Below, piece after piece: positions 43,829 to 52,395 of a stretch of DNA of 64,000 bases. The stretch's first letter is position 1. The number at the start of each line of letters is the position of its first letter. Below the pieces are notes generated by a model. The model did no database searches, had not been told where the DNA came from, and was given only the letters and a program-made list of their open reading frames with translations. The DNA comes from Nocardia arizonensis (GTDB lineage Bacteria; Actinomycetota; Actinomycetes; Mycobacteriales; Mycobacteriaceae): contig NZ_LGYZ01000121.1 of the NCBI RefSeq assembly GCF_001310275.1, positions 124,001-188,000 of the forward strand, in the 5' to 3' direction. A program made the translations under genes and the position numbers.

Positions 43829-45115
43829 GTGGCCATCATCGAGCAGGTCGGCGCACGCGAGATCCTGGATTCTCGCGGCAACCCCACTGTCGAGGTCGAG
43901 ATCGCCCTCGACGACGGCACCTTGACCAGGGCGGCCGTGCCCTCCGGTGCCTCCACCGGTGAGCACGAGGCCGTCGAACTACGTGACGGCGGCGACCGGT
44001 ACCTGGGAAAGGGAGTGCAGAAGGCCGTCGAGGGCGTCCTCGACGAGATCGCCCCCGCCGTCATCGGGCTCGACGCGGTCGAACAGCGCACCGTCGACCA
44101 GGTGCTGCTGGATCTCGACGGCACTCCCGACAAGTCGCGCCTCGGCGCGAACGCGCTGCTCGGCGTCTCGCTCGCGGTGGCCCGCGCGGCGGCGGAGTCC
44201 TCGGGTCTGGAGCTGTTCCGCTACCTGGGCGGACCGAACGCCCACGTCCTGCCGGTTCCGATGATGAACATCCTCAACGGTGGCGCGCACGCCGACACCG
44301 GTGTGGACGTGCAGGAATTCATGGTCGCGCCGATCGGTGCGCCGACATTCAAGGAATCGCTGCGCTGGGGCGCCGAGGTATATCACTCGCTCAAGGCGGT
44401 GCTGAAGTCCAAGGGCCTGGCCACCGGACTCGGCGACGAGGGCGGTTTCGCTCCCGACGTGGCGGGCACCAAGGAGGCGCTCGACCTGATCAGCGTCGCC
44501 ATCGACAAGACCGGTCTGAAGCTCGGCACCGACGTCGCGCTCGCGCTCGATGTCGCGGCAACCGAGTTCTACACCGCCGGAACCGGTTACAAGTTCGAGG
44601 GCGCCGACCGGACCGCCGCCGATATGGCGCAGTTCTACGCCGAACTGCTCACCGCCTACCCGCTGGTGTCCATCGAGGACCCGCTGTCGGAGGACGACTG
44701 GGACGGCTGGGTCGCGCTCACCGACCAGATCGGTGACAAGGTGCAACTCGTCGGCGACGACCTGTTCGTCACCAACCCGGAGCGCCTCGAGGAGGGCATC
44801 GCCAAGGGCGCGGCCAACGCGCTGCTGGTGAAGGTCAACCAGATCGGCACACTGACCGAGACACTGGACGCGGTCGAACTCGCGCACCGTAACGGCTACA
44901 AGACGATGATGTCGCACCGTTCCGGCGAGACCGAGGACACCACCATCGCCGATCTGGCGGTGGCTGTCGGCAGCGGCCAGATCAAGACCGGCGCTCCCGC
45001 CCGCAGCGAGCGGGTCGCCAAGTACAACCAGTTGCTGCGCATCGAGGACGCGCTGGGCGATTCCGCCCGGTACGCCGGGGACGTCGCGTTCCCGCGCTTC
45101 GCGTTCGAGGGGTGA
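43829..45115 (+). CDS. eno: Enolase
   Basis: Converts 2-phosphoglycerate to phosphoenolpyruvate. 428 residues from GTG 43829: AREILDSRGNPTVEVEI, GASTGEHEAVELRDGG, MMNILNGGAHADTGVDVQEFM, SIEDPLSEDDW, LLVKVNQIGTL and MSHRSGETEDTTIADLAVA, all canonical. Confidence 0.98.
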   Translation: MAIIEQVGAREILDSRGNPTVEVEIALDDGTLTRAAVPSGASTGEHEAVELRDGGDRYLGKGVQKAVEGVLDEIAPAVIGLDAVEQRTVDQVLLDLDGTPDKSRLGANALLGVSLAVARAAAESSGLELFRYLGGPNAHVLPVPMMNILNGGAHADTGVDVQEFMVAPIGAPTFKESLRWGAEVYHSLKAVLKSKGLATGLGDEGGFAPDVAGTKEALDLISVAIDKTGLKLGTDVALALDVAATEFYTAGTGYKFEGADRTAADMAQFYAELLTAYPLVSIEDPLSEDDWDGWVALTDQIGDKVQLVGDDLFVTNPERLEEGIAKGAANALLVKVNQIGTLTETLDAVELAHRNGYKTMMSHRSGETEDTTIADLAVAVGSGQIKTGAPARSERVAKYNQLLRIEDALGDSARYAGDVAFPRFAFEG

Positions 45116-45121
45116 GTCTCG

Positions 45122-45184
45122 CGGTGCGCGCGGGTCGGCGGATCCGCGGCGGCCGAGGTCGCCGCGCCGGATCCGCGCGCACCG
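45122..45184 (+). terminator. Hairpin between eno and the ftsB-like gene
   Basis: An outer perfect 11-bp stem (CGGTGCGCGCG with its complement at 45174-45184) encloses a further GC-rich inverted repeat around GGATCC sequences. It starts seven bases after the eno stop and probably ends or attenuates transcription, since the cell division gene follows at once. Confidence 0.6.
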
Positions 45185-45200
45185 GTGACCGGGAGTCGGC

Positions 45201-45851
45201 ATGACCGAACGACGCGGGCGCGGCGCCGGTCCGGGCGGGCGCGGTGAGCGCCGCACCTCCCGGATCGCCGGATCGCGTCCGCGAGCGGGCGCCGATACCG
45301 AGACCGCCGCCAGACCCGCGGCGGCCAAACGCGTCACTCGCCGCCGGGCGGAGGCCGAACGCGGCGCCAAGCCCCGCAAGATCGCGGCAAGGAAGTCCGG
45401 CGACCGCCACGACAAGACCATTCTCGGCCTGTCCACCGGTAAGGCCGTCATTCTTGCGGTCGTCGTGTGCGCCCTGGCCCTCACCCTGGCCGTGCCGATG
45501 CGCACGTATTTCGCGCAGCGCGCCGAGGCGGCGCAGTTGGCCGAACAGCGTCGCGAACTCGAGGCCGATCTGGCCAGACTGCGCGATCGGCGCGCCCAGC
45601 AGCAGGATCCGGCCTTCATCCGGGCCGAGGCCCGTGATCGACTGCGGCTGGTGATGCCGGGGGAGACGCCCTATATCGTGCAGGTGCCCGGGATCGAGGA
45701 GCCCCCGCGGCCCGCGGCGCCGACCCGGTCGAAGACACCCGATCCCTGGTACACGCAGCTGTGGGAGTCGATCTCCCAGCCGCAGCCCGGTCCCTCGCCC
45801 GCGCCGACACCCGCGACCGCCCCGACGCAGGCCCCGGAAGGACCAAGGTGA
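45201..45851 (+). CDS. ftsB: FtsB/DivIC-like septum formation initiator
   Basis: 216 residues: a long basic disordered cytoplasmic tail (1-75), one transmembrane helix (TGKAVILAVVVCALALTLAV, about 76-97), a coiled coil (about 104-140, AEAAQLAEQRRELEADLARLRDRR) and the conserved end ARDRLRLVMPGETPYIV, then a Pro-rich tail. Matches Rv1024. FtsB links the divisome proteins FtsQ and FtsL. The next gene overlaps its stop. Confidence 0.9.
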   Translation: MTERRGRGAGPGGRGERRTSRIAGSRPRAGADTETAARPAAAKRVTRRRAEAERGAKPRKIAARKSGDRHDKTILGLSTGKAVILAVVVCALALTLAVPMRTYFAQRAEAAQLAEQRRELEADLARLRDRRAQQQDPAFIRAEARDRLRLVMPGETPYIVQVPGIEEPPRPAAPTRSKTPDPWYTQLWESISQPQPGPSPAPTPATAPTQAPEGPR

Positions 45852-46369
45852 CCGCACCGACAGACCGTGATCTGGAGATCATCGCCGAGCAACTCGGCCG
45901 CGCCCCGCGCGGAGTGCTCGCCGTCGCCTACCGCACACCGGACGGGTTGCCCGCGGTGGTGAAGACGGCGCCTCGATTGCCGGACGGCACCCCGTTCCCC
46001 ACGCTGTACTACCTCACCGACCCGCGGCTGACCGCCGAAGCGAGCCGTCAGGAGTCGGCCGGGGTGATGCGGGAGATGACCGAACGTCTCGGCGCGGATA
46101 CGGAGCTGGCGGCCTCCTATCGCGCCGCGCACGAGAGTTATCTCGCCGAACGCGACGAGATCGAGTCGCTCGGCACCGAATTCACCGGCGGCGGCATGCC
46201 GGATCGGGTGAAATGCCTGCACGTGCTGATCGCGCACGCCCTGGCGAAGGGGCCGGGGGTCAATCCGTTCGGAGACGAAGCGGTGGCGCTCGCGGCCGAC
46301 AACGGATTGCGCGGCACGGCGATTCCGGCCGACTGGCCGACCTACGAACGGACGAAGGAGCACTCATGA
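45848..46369 (+). CDS. DUF501 family protein
   Basis: 173 residues from GTG 45848, in a GTGA overlap with the ftsB-like gene. Markers are LGRAPRGVLAVAYR, PFPTLYYLTDP, and DRVKCLHVLIAHALAKGPGVNPFGDEA (a Cys-His pair). Corresponds to Rv1025. Function unknown; conserved next to the division and Ppx genes. Confidence 0.93.
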   Translation: MTAPTDRDLEIIAEQLGRAPRGVLAVAYRTPDGLPAVVKTAPRLPDGTPFPTLYYLTDPRLTAEASRQESAGVMREMTERLGADTELAASYRAAHESYLAERDEIESLGTEFTGGGMPDRVKCLHVLIAHALAKGPGVNPFGDEAVALAADNGLRGTAIPADWPTYERTKEHS

Positions 46370-47340
46370 GCGGTGCGTCGACGGATGACCGCGCCGGACT
46401 TCGGGTCGCGGCGGTCGATTGCGGTACCAATTCGATCCGGCTCCTGATCGCCGACGTCCGGCCCGACGGCCGCCTCACCGACGTGCATCGCGAAATGCGT
46501 ATCGTGCGGCTCGGTCAGGGCGTCGACGCCACGGGCGCGCTGGCGCCCGAGGCGATCGAGCGCACCCGCGTCGCGCTGGCCGACTACGCCGCGCTGATGC
46601 GCGAGGCCGAGGTGGACCGGGTGCGCATGGTCGCCACCTCCGCCACCCGTGACGCCGCCAACCGCGAGGACTTCTTCGGTATGGCGCGCGCCGAACTCGG
46701 CACCGTCGTTCCGGGTGCGGAGGCCGAGGTCATCACCGGCGACGAGGAGGCGCGGCTGTCGTTCAGCGGTGCCATCGGTGAATTGGCGGGCGCAGCAGGA
46801 CCTTTCGTTGTGGTCGATCTGGGCGGCGGCTCCACCGAACTGGTCTTCGGCGACGCGGACGGTGTGCGGGCCGCGTTCTCGGCCGATATCGGATGCGTAC
46901 GGATCACCGAGCGCTGTCTGCCCGGCAATCCGCCGACTCCCGAACAGATCGCCGCCGCAAGGGAATTCGCCACAGAGCGGCTGGCCGAGGCGTTCGCCAA
47001 GGTGCCGGTCGAGGACGCGCACACCTGGGTCGGCGTCGCGGGCACGATGACGACGCTGGCGGCGGTGGCGCTCGACCTGCCCGAATACGATTCCGAGCGT
47101 GTGCATCTCACCAGCCTCACCCTGGATCAGGTGCGGGCGGTGTGCGATCGGCTGCTCGCGATGGACCACGATCAGCGCGCCGCGCTCGGGCCGATGCATC
47201 CGGGCCGGGTGGACGTCATCGGCGGCGGCGCGGTGATTACCGAGGTGCTGGCCTACGAATTGGCCCGCCGCGCCGATATTTCCGCGCTCATCGTCAGCGA
47301 GCACGACATCCTCGACGGTATCGCCATGTCGATCGCCTGA
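46366..47340 (+). CDS. ppx: Exopolyphosphatase (Ppx/GppA family)
   Basis: 324 residues from ATG 46366, overlapping the DUF501 stop. ASKHA fold: VAAVDCGTNSIRLLIAD (phosphate loop 1), ATSATRDAANREDF, VVVDLGGGSTELVFGD (loop 2) and GVAGTMTTLAA. Short, single-unit form like Rv1026. It hydrolyses polyphosphate and/or pppGpp; which one cannot be decided here. Confidence 0.93.
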   Translation: MSGASTDDRAGLRVAAVDCGTNSIRLLIADVRPDGRLTDVHREMRIVRLGQGVDATGALAPEAIERTRVALADYAALMREAEVDRVRMVATSATRDAANREDFFGMARAELGTVVPGAEAEVITGDEEARLSFSGAIGELAGAAGPFVVVDLGGGSTELVFGDADGVRAAFSADIGCVRITERCLPGNPPTPEQIAAAREFATERLAEAFAKVPVEDAHTWVGVAGTMTTLAAVALDLPEYDSERVHLTSLTLDQVRAVCDRLLAMDHDQRAALGPMHPGRVDVIGGGAVITEVLAYELARRADISALIVSEHDILDGIAMSIA

Positions 47341-47346
47341 TCCGGC

Positions 47347-47895
47347 TCACTCTCGCGCGCGCTCGACCAGGGCGATGACTGCCGCGCGCAGATCCGGGCG
47401 CGGACCCTCGCCGTAGAGTTCGGCGAGCGCGGTCTCGGCGACCATGGCGACCAGCAGCAGCGCGACCGCGTGCGGATCGGTCCAGCCCATCGCGCGCAGA
47501 TCGGGTTCGATGAGCCGGGCGAACTGCTGATTGCGGTCGTGCACCTCATCGAGCAGATCGGTGTCGGTGCGCGACTGGGCGAGGAATGCCTTGGTGCCGC
47601 GAGTCCGCAGACAGGCGTCGAGATAGGCCGCTACCCCGACCCGCACTCGCGCCGCGCCCGGCGGAATATCGGCGATGTGCGCGCCGATCAGCTCGGCGAG
47701 GGTGTCGTGGTAGCGGCGGTGCAACGCGATGACATAGCTGCGCCGATCCGGGAAGTGATGGTAGAAGGTGCCTTTCGCCATGCCCGCGGCCTCGACCACC
47801 GCATTGACCGACAGCCCGCGCAGCCCCCTGTCCTCGGCGACGCGCGCGCCCGCGTCGAGAAGGGCGGCGCGACCGGGTTCGGGCGGTTTGGGCAT
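47347..47895 (-). CDS. TetR family transcriptional regulator
   Basis: 182 residues. The helix-turn-helix is LLDAGARVAEDRGLRGLSVNAVVEAAGMAKGTFYHHFPDRRS (about 12-54). It is divergent from a secreted lipase gene with a perfect 18-bp palindrome between them, so it probably represses itself and that gene. Ligand unknown. Confidence 0.9.
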   Translation of the reverse strand: MPKPPEPGRAALLDAGARVAEDRGLRGLSVNAVVEAAGMAKGTFYHHFPDRRSYVIALHRRYHDTLAELIGAHIADIPPGAARVRVGVAAYLDACLRTRGTKAFLAQSRTDTDLLDEVHDRNQQFARLIEPDLRAMGWTDPHAVALLLVAMVAETALAELYGEGPRPDLRAAVIALVERARE

Positions 47896-47946
47896 GATCC
47901 GATCTTCCCCGATGTCTTGGCGGCGGGGGACACCCGGGGTACTCTG

Positions 47947-47964
47947 TGACCGACCGGTCGGTCA
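47947..47964. promoter_or_regulatory. Perfect 18-bp palindromic TetR-type operator
   Basis: TGACCGACCGGTCGGTCA is its own reverse complement. It lies 51 bases upstream of the TetR start and 49 bases upstream of the lipase start. The TGACCGnCCGGTCA-type pattern is typical of actinobacterial TetR operators. Confidence 0.85.
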
Positions 47965-48013
47965 TAGCTCGCGGATCGAGTGCCGACCCCCGTGGATGTC
48001 GATGAGGAGAATC

Positions 48014-48949
48014 ATGCCGTGTTGGTCGATGCGTCTGATCGGAGTCTTTGCCGCCCTTGTCCTTTCGGCCGGTGCGGCCACGCGGATCGCCGCCGCCGAC
48101 GAACCGGCGGCGGCCCCTTCCTTCAGCTACCTGGGCGGGGTCGGCGCGCAACTGGCGGCCCCGGGGACGCCGCCGCCCGGAGCCAACGACTGGTCGTGCC
48201 GCCCCTCGGCGGCCCATCCGAATCCGGTTGTGCTGTTCCACGGGCTGAGCAATGACACCATCACCTGGAATACGCTCGCACCGGTTCTGAACGCGGCCGG
48301 ATTCTGCGTCTTCACCACCACCTACGGCACCGGGCCGCTTGGGCCGATCGGCGCGATCACGCCGGTCGAGGAGAGCGCGGCGCAGATGGGCGCGTTCATC
48401 GATCGGGTACTGACCGTGACCGGGGCGGCCAAGGTGGACATCGTCGGCCATTCCATGGGCGGCGCGGTTCCGTTCTACTACCTGAACCATCTGGGCGGCA
48501 TCCCGAAGATCGACGATTACGTGGCGATGGGCGCACCGCTGCACGGCACCACTCTCAGCGGTATCCAGTCCATGTTCACGGGACTGCTCGAACAACCCGC
48601 CGTCGACGCATTGATCACCAGCCGCTGCGGACCCTGTCAGGTGTCCTACGGCTCGCCGTTCCTGAGTACCCTCAACCCCGATCCGGCCATCGCCCCGGAT
48701 ATCCGGTTCACCACCATCGTCACCCGCTACGACGAAATCGCCACACCGTACTCGACCGGCATGCTGGACGGTCCGAACGTGCACAACGTCGTCCTTCAGG
48801 ATCTGTGCGCCACCGACTACACCGAGCACTACGAACTGACCGCCGATCCGGTCGCGGTGCGCGCGGTGCTCGACGCCCTCGATCCCATAGCCGCCGGACC
48901 CGCGAGTTGCGCGGTGGTGCTGCCGTTCGTGGGACCGATCGGGCGCTAG
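48014..48949 (+). CDS. Secreted lipase/esterase (alpha/beta hydrolase)
   Basis: 311 residues from ATG 48014, with GAGGAG upstream. A signal peptide (LIGVFAALVLSAGAATRIAAA) directs export. The lipase class 2 pattern is clear: oxyanion region NPVVLFHGLSNDTITW, nucleophile Ser147 in VDIVGHSMGGAVPFYY, and the Cys pair SRCGPCQV that may form a disulfide. A C-terminal His in TEHYEL could complete the triad. The substrate is probably a lipid ester. It is divergent from a TetR regulator. Confidence 0.88.
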   Translation: MPCWSMRLIGVFAALVLSAGAATRIAAADEPAAAPSFSYLGGVGAQLAAPGTPPPGANDWSCRPSAAHPNPVVLFHGLSNDTITWNTLAPVLNAAGFCVFTTTYGTGPLGPIGAITPVEESAAQMGAFIDRVLTVTGAAKVDIVGHSMGGAVPFYYLNHLGGIPKIDDYVAMGAPLHGTTLSGIQSMFTGLLEQPAVDALITSRCGPCQVSYGSPFLSTLNPDPAIAPDIRFTTIVTRYDEIATPYSTGMLDGPNVHNVVLQDLCATDYTEHYELTADPVAVRAVLDALDPIAAGPASCAVVLPFVGPIGR

Positions 48950-49340
48950 TCGCCGCGCGCGTTCGTCGGCGAGTTGTTTGCCGCACGGTTGCGACCTGTG
49001 TCACTGTCGGAGATATGTCGCACCGCGCGGTCGCCGACCTGCCCTGTTCCGGTCGGACCCTGTCCGACCATTCCATCGGATCGGCGAATCCGTTCGGGGC
49101 CGAATTCCGGGAACACCCTCGTACTACGGAATGCTCGACATCCCCGGGCGCCATCGCTACCGCTCGGTGACCGATGGCGCGTCCATCCCGGGTTCGCCTA
49201 CTCCGGCAGCGCCGGTCCGGTGGCGCGATTGCCGCCGTCGTGATTGTTGCCGTGCTCGCGCCCTGGGTAAGTCGTATGTGGCGGGCATCCACCAAGGACA
49301 CCCGGTAGATACCCGGCGACCGTGGGAAAAGGAGTGCAGC
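48950..49340. other. Intergenic stretch without a convincing gene
   Basis: About 390 bases between the lipase and permease genes. Open frames exist but have Arg/Cys-rich, non-coding-like translations. The permease promoter should be here, but I could not point to it. Confidence 0.5.
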
Positions 49341-50843
49341 GTGGCGACCTACAGCTCATCCGTACGACGCGGCCTGTTCCGCACCAAATCGGTGGAACAG
49401 TCCATTCGCGATATCGATGAACCGGACTCCAGGCTCCGCAAGGATCTGACCGCCTGGGATCTGACGGTATTCGGCGTCGCCGTGGTTGTCGGCGCGGGCA
49501 TATTCACACTGACCGCGCGCACCGCGGGCAATGTCGCGGGGCCCTCGGTATCGCTCGCCTTCGTCTTCGCCGCCATCGCCTGCGGTCTGACCGCGCTGTG
49601 CTATGCGGAATTCGCCTCGACAGTTCCCGTCGCGGGCAGTGCCTACACCTACTCCTACGCGACCTTCGGCGAACTCGCCGCCTGGATCATCGGCTGGGAC
49701 CTCATCCTCGAATTCGCCCTCGCCGCCTCGGTGGTGGCGAAGGGCTGGTCGCAATACCTCGGTGATGTCATGGGGCGCGGCGCGGCGGTGGTCGACATCG
49801 GCGGTGTCACCTTCGACTGGGGAGCCGTGCTGCTGTTGGCGATCCTCGGCACACTGCTCGCGGTCGGCACCAAACTCTCCTCGCGAGTCTCGGCCATCGC
49901 GGTCGCCATCAAACTCGGTGTCATCGCGGTCGTGCTGGTCGTGGGTCTGCGCTATTTCGACAGCTCGAATCTGAGCCCCTACATTCCGCCGTCCCGGGCG
50001 GGTGCGGTCGACGAGGGCATCCATCAGTCGCTGTTCTCGTATCTGACGGGCGCGGGCCACAGCACCTTCGGCTGGTACGGGCTGCTCGCCGCGGCCAGTC
50101 TGGTGTTCTTCGCGTTCATCGGATTCGATGTCGTGGCCACCACCGCCGAGGAGACCAAGGATCCGCAGCGCAATGTGCCGCGCGGCATCATCGGGTCGCT
50201 GCTCATCGTGACCGTGCTCTATGTCGCGGTCTCGCTGGTGCTCACCGCCATGGTGCCCTACACCGACCTCGCGGGCGATGACGCCACCCTGGCCACCGCC
50301 TTCGCGCTCAACGGCGCGGACTGGGCCAAGAACATCATCTCCGTCGGCGCGCTGGCCGGTCTGACCACCGTCGTCATGGTGCTCTATCTCGGGCAGACCC
50401 GCGTGCTGTTCGCCATGTCCCGTGACGGCCTGCTGCCGCGCGGGCTGGCCCGTACCGGTCGCGCCGGGACACCCGTACGGCTCACGGTCCTCGTCGGCGT
50501 GTGCTGCGCCGTGCTCGCCGGATTCATCGATTTCGGCACGCTCGAGGAGATGGTCAATATCGGCACCCTCTTCGCCTTCGTGCTGGTGTCCATAGGCGTG
50601 GTGATCCTGCGCCGCACCCGTCCCGACCTGCCGCGCGGTTTCCGGGTTCCCTTCGCGCCGCTCGTTCCCATCCTCGGCGTCCTGGCCTGCCTGTGGTTGA
50701 TGCTCAATCTCTCGGTGGAGACCTGGCTGCGCTTCCTGGTGTGGATGGCGATCGGATTCGTCGTCTACTTCGCCTACGGCCGCCGTCATTCGGTGGTCGG
50801 CAGGTCGCAGGCACGGTCACGGCAGTCCCCTCCGCTGCCGTGA
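49341..50843 (+). CDS. APC-superfamily amino acid permease
   Basis: 500 residues from GTG 49341 with AAAGGAG upstream. Twelve or so hydrophobic segments. The first helix has the APC substrate motif VVVGAGIFTLTARTAGNVAGPS, followed by YAEFASTVPVAGSAYTYSYATFGELAAWIIGW. FIGFDVVATTAEETKDPQRNVPRGI and the cytoplasmic QTRVLFAMSRDGLLPR place it in the cationic amino acid transporter branch. Substrate cannot be read from sequence. Confidence 0.92.
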   Translation: MATYSSSVRRGLFRTKSVEQSIRDIDEPDSRLRKDLTAWDLTVFGVAVVVGAGIFTLTARTAGNVAGPSVSLAFVFAAIACGLTALCYAEFASTVPVAGSAYTYSYATFGELAAWIIGWDLILEFALAASVVAKGWSQYLGDVMGRGAAVVDIGGVTFDWGAVLLLAILGTLLAVGTKLSSRVSAIAVAIKLGVIAVVLVVGLRYFDSSNLSPYIPPSRAGAVDEGIHQSLFSYLTGAGHSTFGWYGLLAAASLVFFAFIGFDVVATTAEETKDPQRNVPRGIIGSLLIVTVLYVAVSLVLTAMVPYTDLAGDDATLATAFALNGADWAKNIISVGALAGLTTVVMVLYLGQTRVLFAMSRDGLLPRGLARTGRAGTPVRLTVLVGVCCAVLAGFIDFGTLEEMVNIGTLFAFVLVSIGVVILRRTRPDLPRGFRVPFAPLVPILGVLACLWLMLNLSVETWLRFLVWMAIGFVVYFAYGRRHSVVGRSQARSRQSPPLP

Positions 50844-51253
50844 CCTCTCGGCACACCGTCGACGCCGCTTCGGGCAACCATCACCCGAGGCGGGTTGCTA
50901 GATAGTAGCCGAATCTCGCGGAGGTCCCGCCGGAGCCTCCCGGCGGCAGCCGACACGCCGCGCACCGTACGCATCTTTCGGCGTTTCGGGTGCGAATCGG
51001 TGGGTCCGTGACACCCTGTCCGCGCCGTGCCCGCAGGCGTCTCGCCCCCTCGCGTCGCGGCCCCGCGCGCCTGTCCATCCGCCCTCTCGACGCCGAACCG
51101 CGCCGCCGCCGACTCCTCCCGTTCGATCCCTTTGTCCGCCTTGACCTCCGAAGACACACCGCGAACCCCCGATTGACCCGATCGGCCGTTTCGACCCCCG
51201 GGGGCCTATCGGGATTCCGGTACAGCCGTACGAGTCGGTAGGCTGACCCGCAC
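50844..51253. other. Intergenic stretch upstream of tRNA-Leu, no gene seen
   Basis: About 410 bases between the permease and the tRNA. No frame has coding character. The tRNA promoter is presumably near its 3' end. Confidence 0.5.
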
Positions 51254-51327
51254 GCCCCTATAGCCCAATTGGCAGAGGCAGCGGACTTAAAATCCGCCCA
51301 GTGTCGGTTCGAGTCCGACTGGGGGCA
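51254..51327 (+). tRNA. tRNA-Leu (anticodon UAA) with a short variable loop
   Basis: 74 bases. Acceptor stem GCCCCTA/TGGGGGC (one G-U), discriminator A, 3-bp D stem with a long D loop (Leu-like), anticodon stem GCGGA/TCCGC with loop CTTAAAA (anticodon TAA at 51288-51290), variable loop of only five bases, T stem GTCGG/CCGAC with TTCGAGT. CCA not encoded. Leu tRNAs normally have a long variable arm, so the identity is by anticodon, D arm and discriminator. Confidence 0.85.
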
Positions 51328-51501
51328 CTCGTGAACAGGGAGGACGTCCGATCCTCACCGGTTTGCTGGGGCGATAAGTCCGTTTGTACCGCGCACGCTC
51401 TGACGGTCGTCCGCTTTCGTCCGCCTCGAGACAACCGGTCGCCGGTTTTCCCCCGTGACCGGCCGTCGATACGAGCGCGATTCGGGTCGAAATGGGGAGG
51501 A

Positions 51502-52389
51502 TCACCCGGTGACCGGGGCGATGTCGGCGCGCAGTCGGCTGCTCGGAATCTCCGATGGAATGCGCTCCAGGACACCCCCTGCGAATACGTCGTAGAGGGG
51601 GAGGGATTCGAGGTGGACATAACCTATGTGGCAGTCGCACGTGGTGAGCGGGCAGGAGCGAGGGGTTAGGGACGCGCGGTAGGTGTCGTCGTAGAGGTTG
51701 CCGAGGGGCGTGGGGACGAAATGACAGCGGCGGACGGTGCCCTCGCCGTCGACCGAGATGACCGAGGAGCCGGTGCGGCAGGACAGACCCGCGGAAGGGT
51801 GGGGGTGGCGGCTGTAGGGGAACAGCGGGTCGATGGCGGTCCAGTCGGCGGCTTCGGTGTCGGTGTAGGTGTACCCCTCGGCGGCGTTTATCCACAGATA
51901 GACATGGGCGGGCAGGTCGGCGCGCAGGCGGCGGGCGTGCGGGAGGTGATGCGGGAGCCCGACCATGCCAACGCTGAAGCGGATGCCCGACTCGTGGAGG
52001 CGGATGGTTTTGCGCAGGAAGCGGTCGTAGGGCGTTTGGCCGGGATGGTAGGTGCACCAGAGGGCCACGGTGTCCGGGTCGGCGTCGGCGAGCCAGTCGG
52101 TGCGGCAGCTCAGGTTGGTCTGGATGGCGACCCGGCGGACCTGCGGCCGGTGCGACAACTCCACCAGGGCGCGGCGATACCAGGAGCGCACCAGCCCTTC
52201 GCCCCACGGGGTGAACAGGATCGAGAGCCGGTCACCGGTTTGTCCGCGTGTCCAGTCGGTGAACCGTTCGAGGGCGGTGCGGTCGGCCCGGAGTTCGGCG
52301 GTGGAGTCGCGGCGCTTGGCGAACGGGCAGTACGGGCAGTCGTAGTCGCAGGAGGCCAGCGGACCGCGGTAGAGAATGGTGAGATCCAC
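51502..52389 (-). CDS. STM4011-like radical SAM protein
   Basis: 295 residues. The radical SAM Cx3CxxC motif is at the N-terminus (CDYDCPYCPFAK, Cys14, 18 and 21), with a short barrel and downstream conserved TPWGEGLVRSWYRRAL and IQTNLSC. A second cysteine set lies toward the C-terminus (SCRTGSS, RRCHFVPTPLGNLYDD and CPLTTCDCHIGYVHL), a SPASM-like layout that may bind another Fe-S cluster. Last gene of the leftward cluster, six bases after the STM4012-like gene. The family name is recalled from family nomenclature (Salmonella STM4011); function is undescribed. Confidence 0.8.
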   Translation of the reverse strand: MDLTILYRGPLASCDYDCPYCPFAKRRDSTAELRADRTALERFTDWTRGQTGDRLSILFTPWGEGLVRSWYRRALVELSHRPQVRRVAIQTNLSCRTDWLADADPDTVALWCTYHPGQTPYDRFLRKTIRLHESGIRFSVGMVGLPHHLPHARRLRADLPAHVYLWINAAEGYTYTDTEAADWTAIDPLFPYSRHPHPSAGLSCRTGSSVISVDGEGTVRRCHFVPTPLGNLYDDTYRASLTPRSCPLTTCDCHIGYVHLESLPLYDVFAGGVLERIPSEIPSSRLRADIAPVTG

Positions 52390-52395
52390 CGCCGG

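Noticed and set aside
51328..51501. Mobile-island attachment site at the tRNA-Leu 3' end
   Set aside because: No second copy of the tRNA 3' end and no integrase gene were seen in the window.
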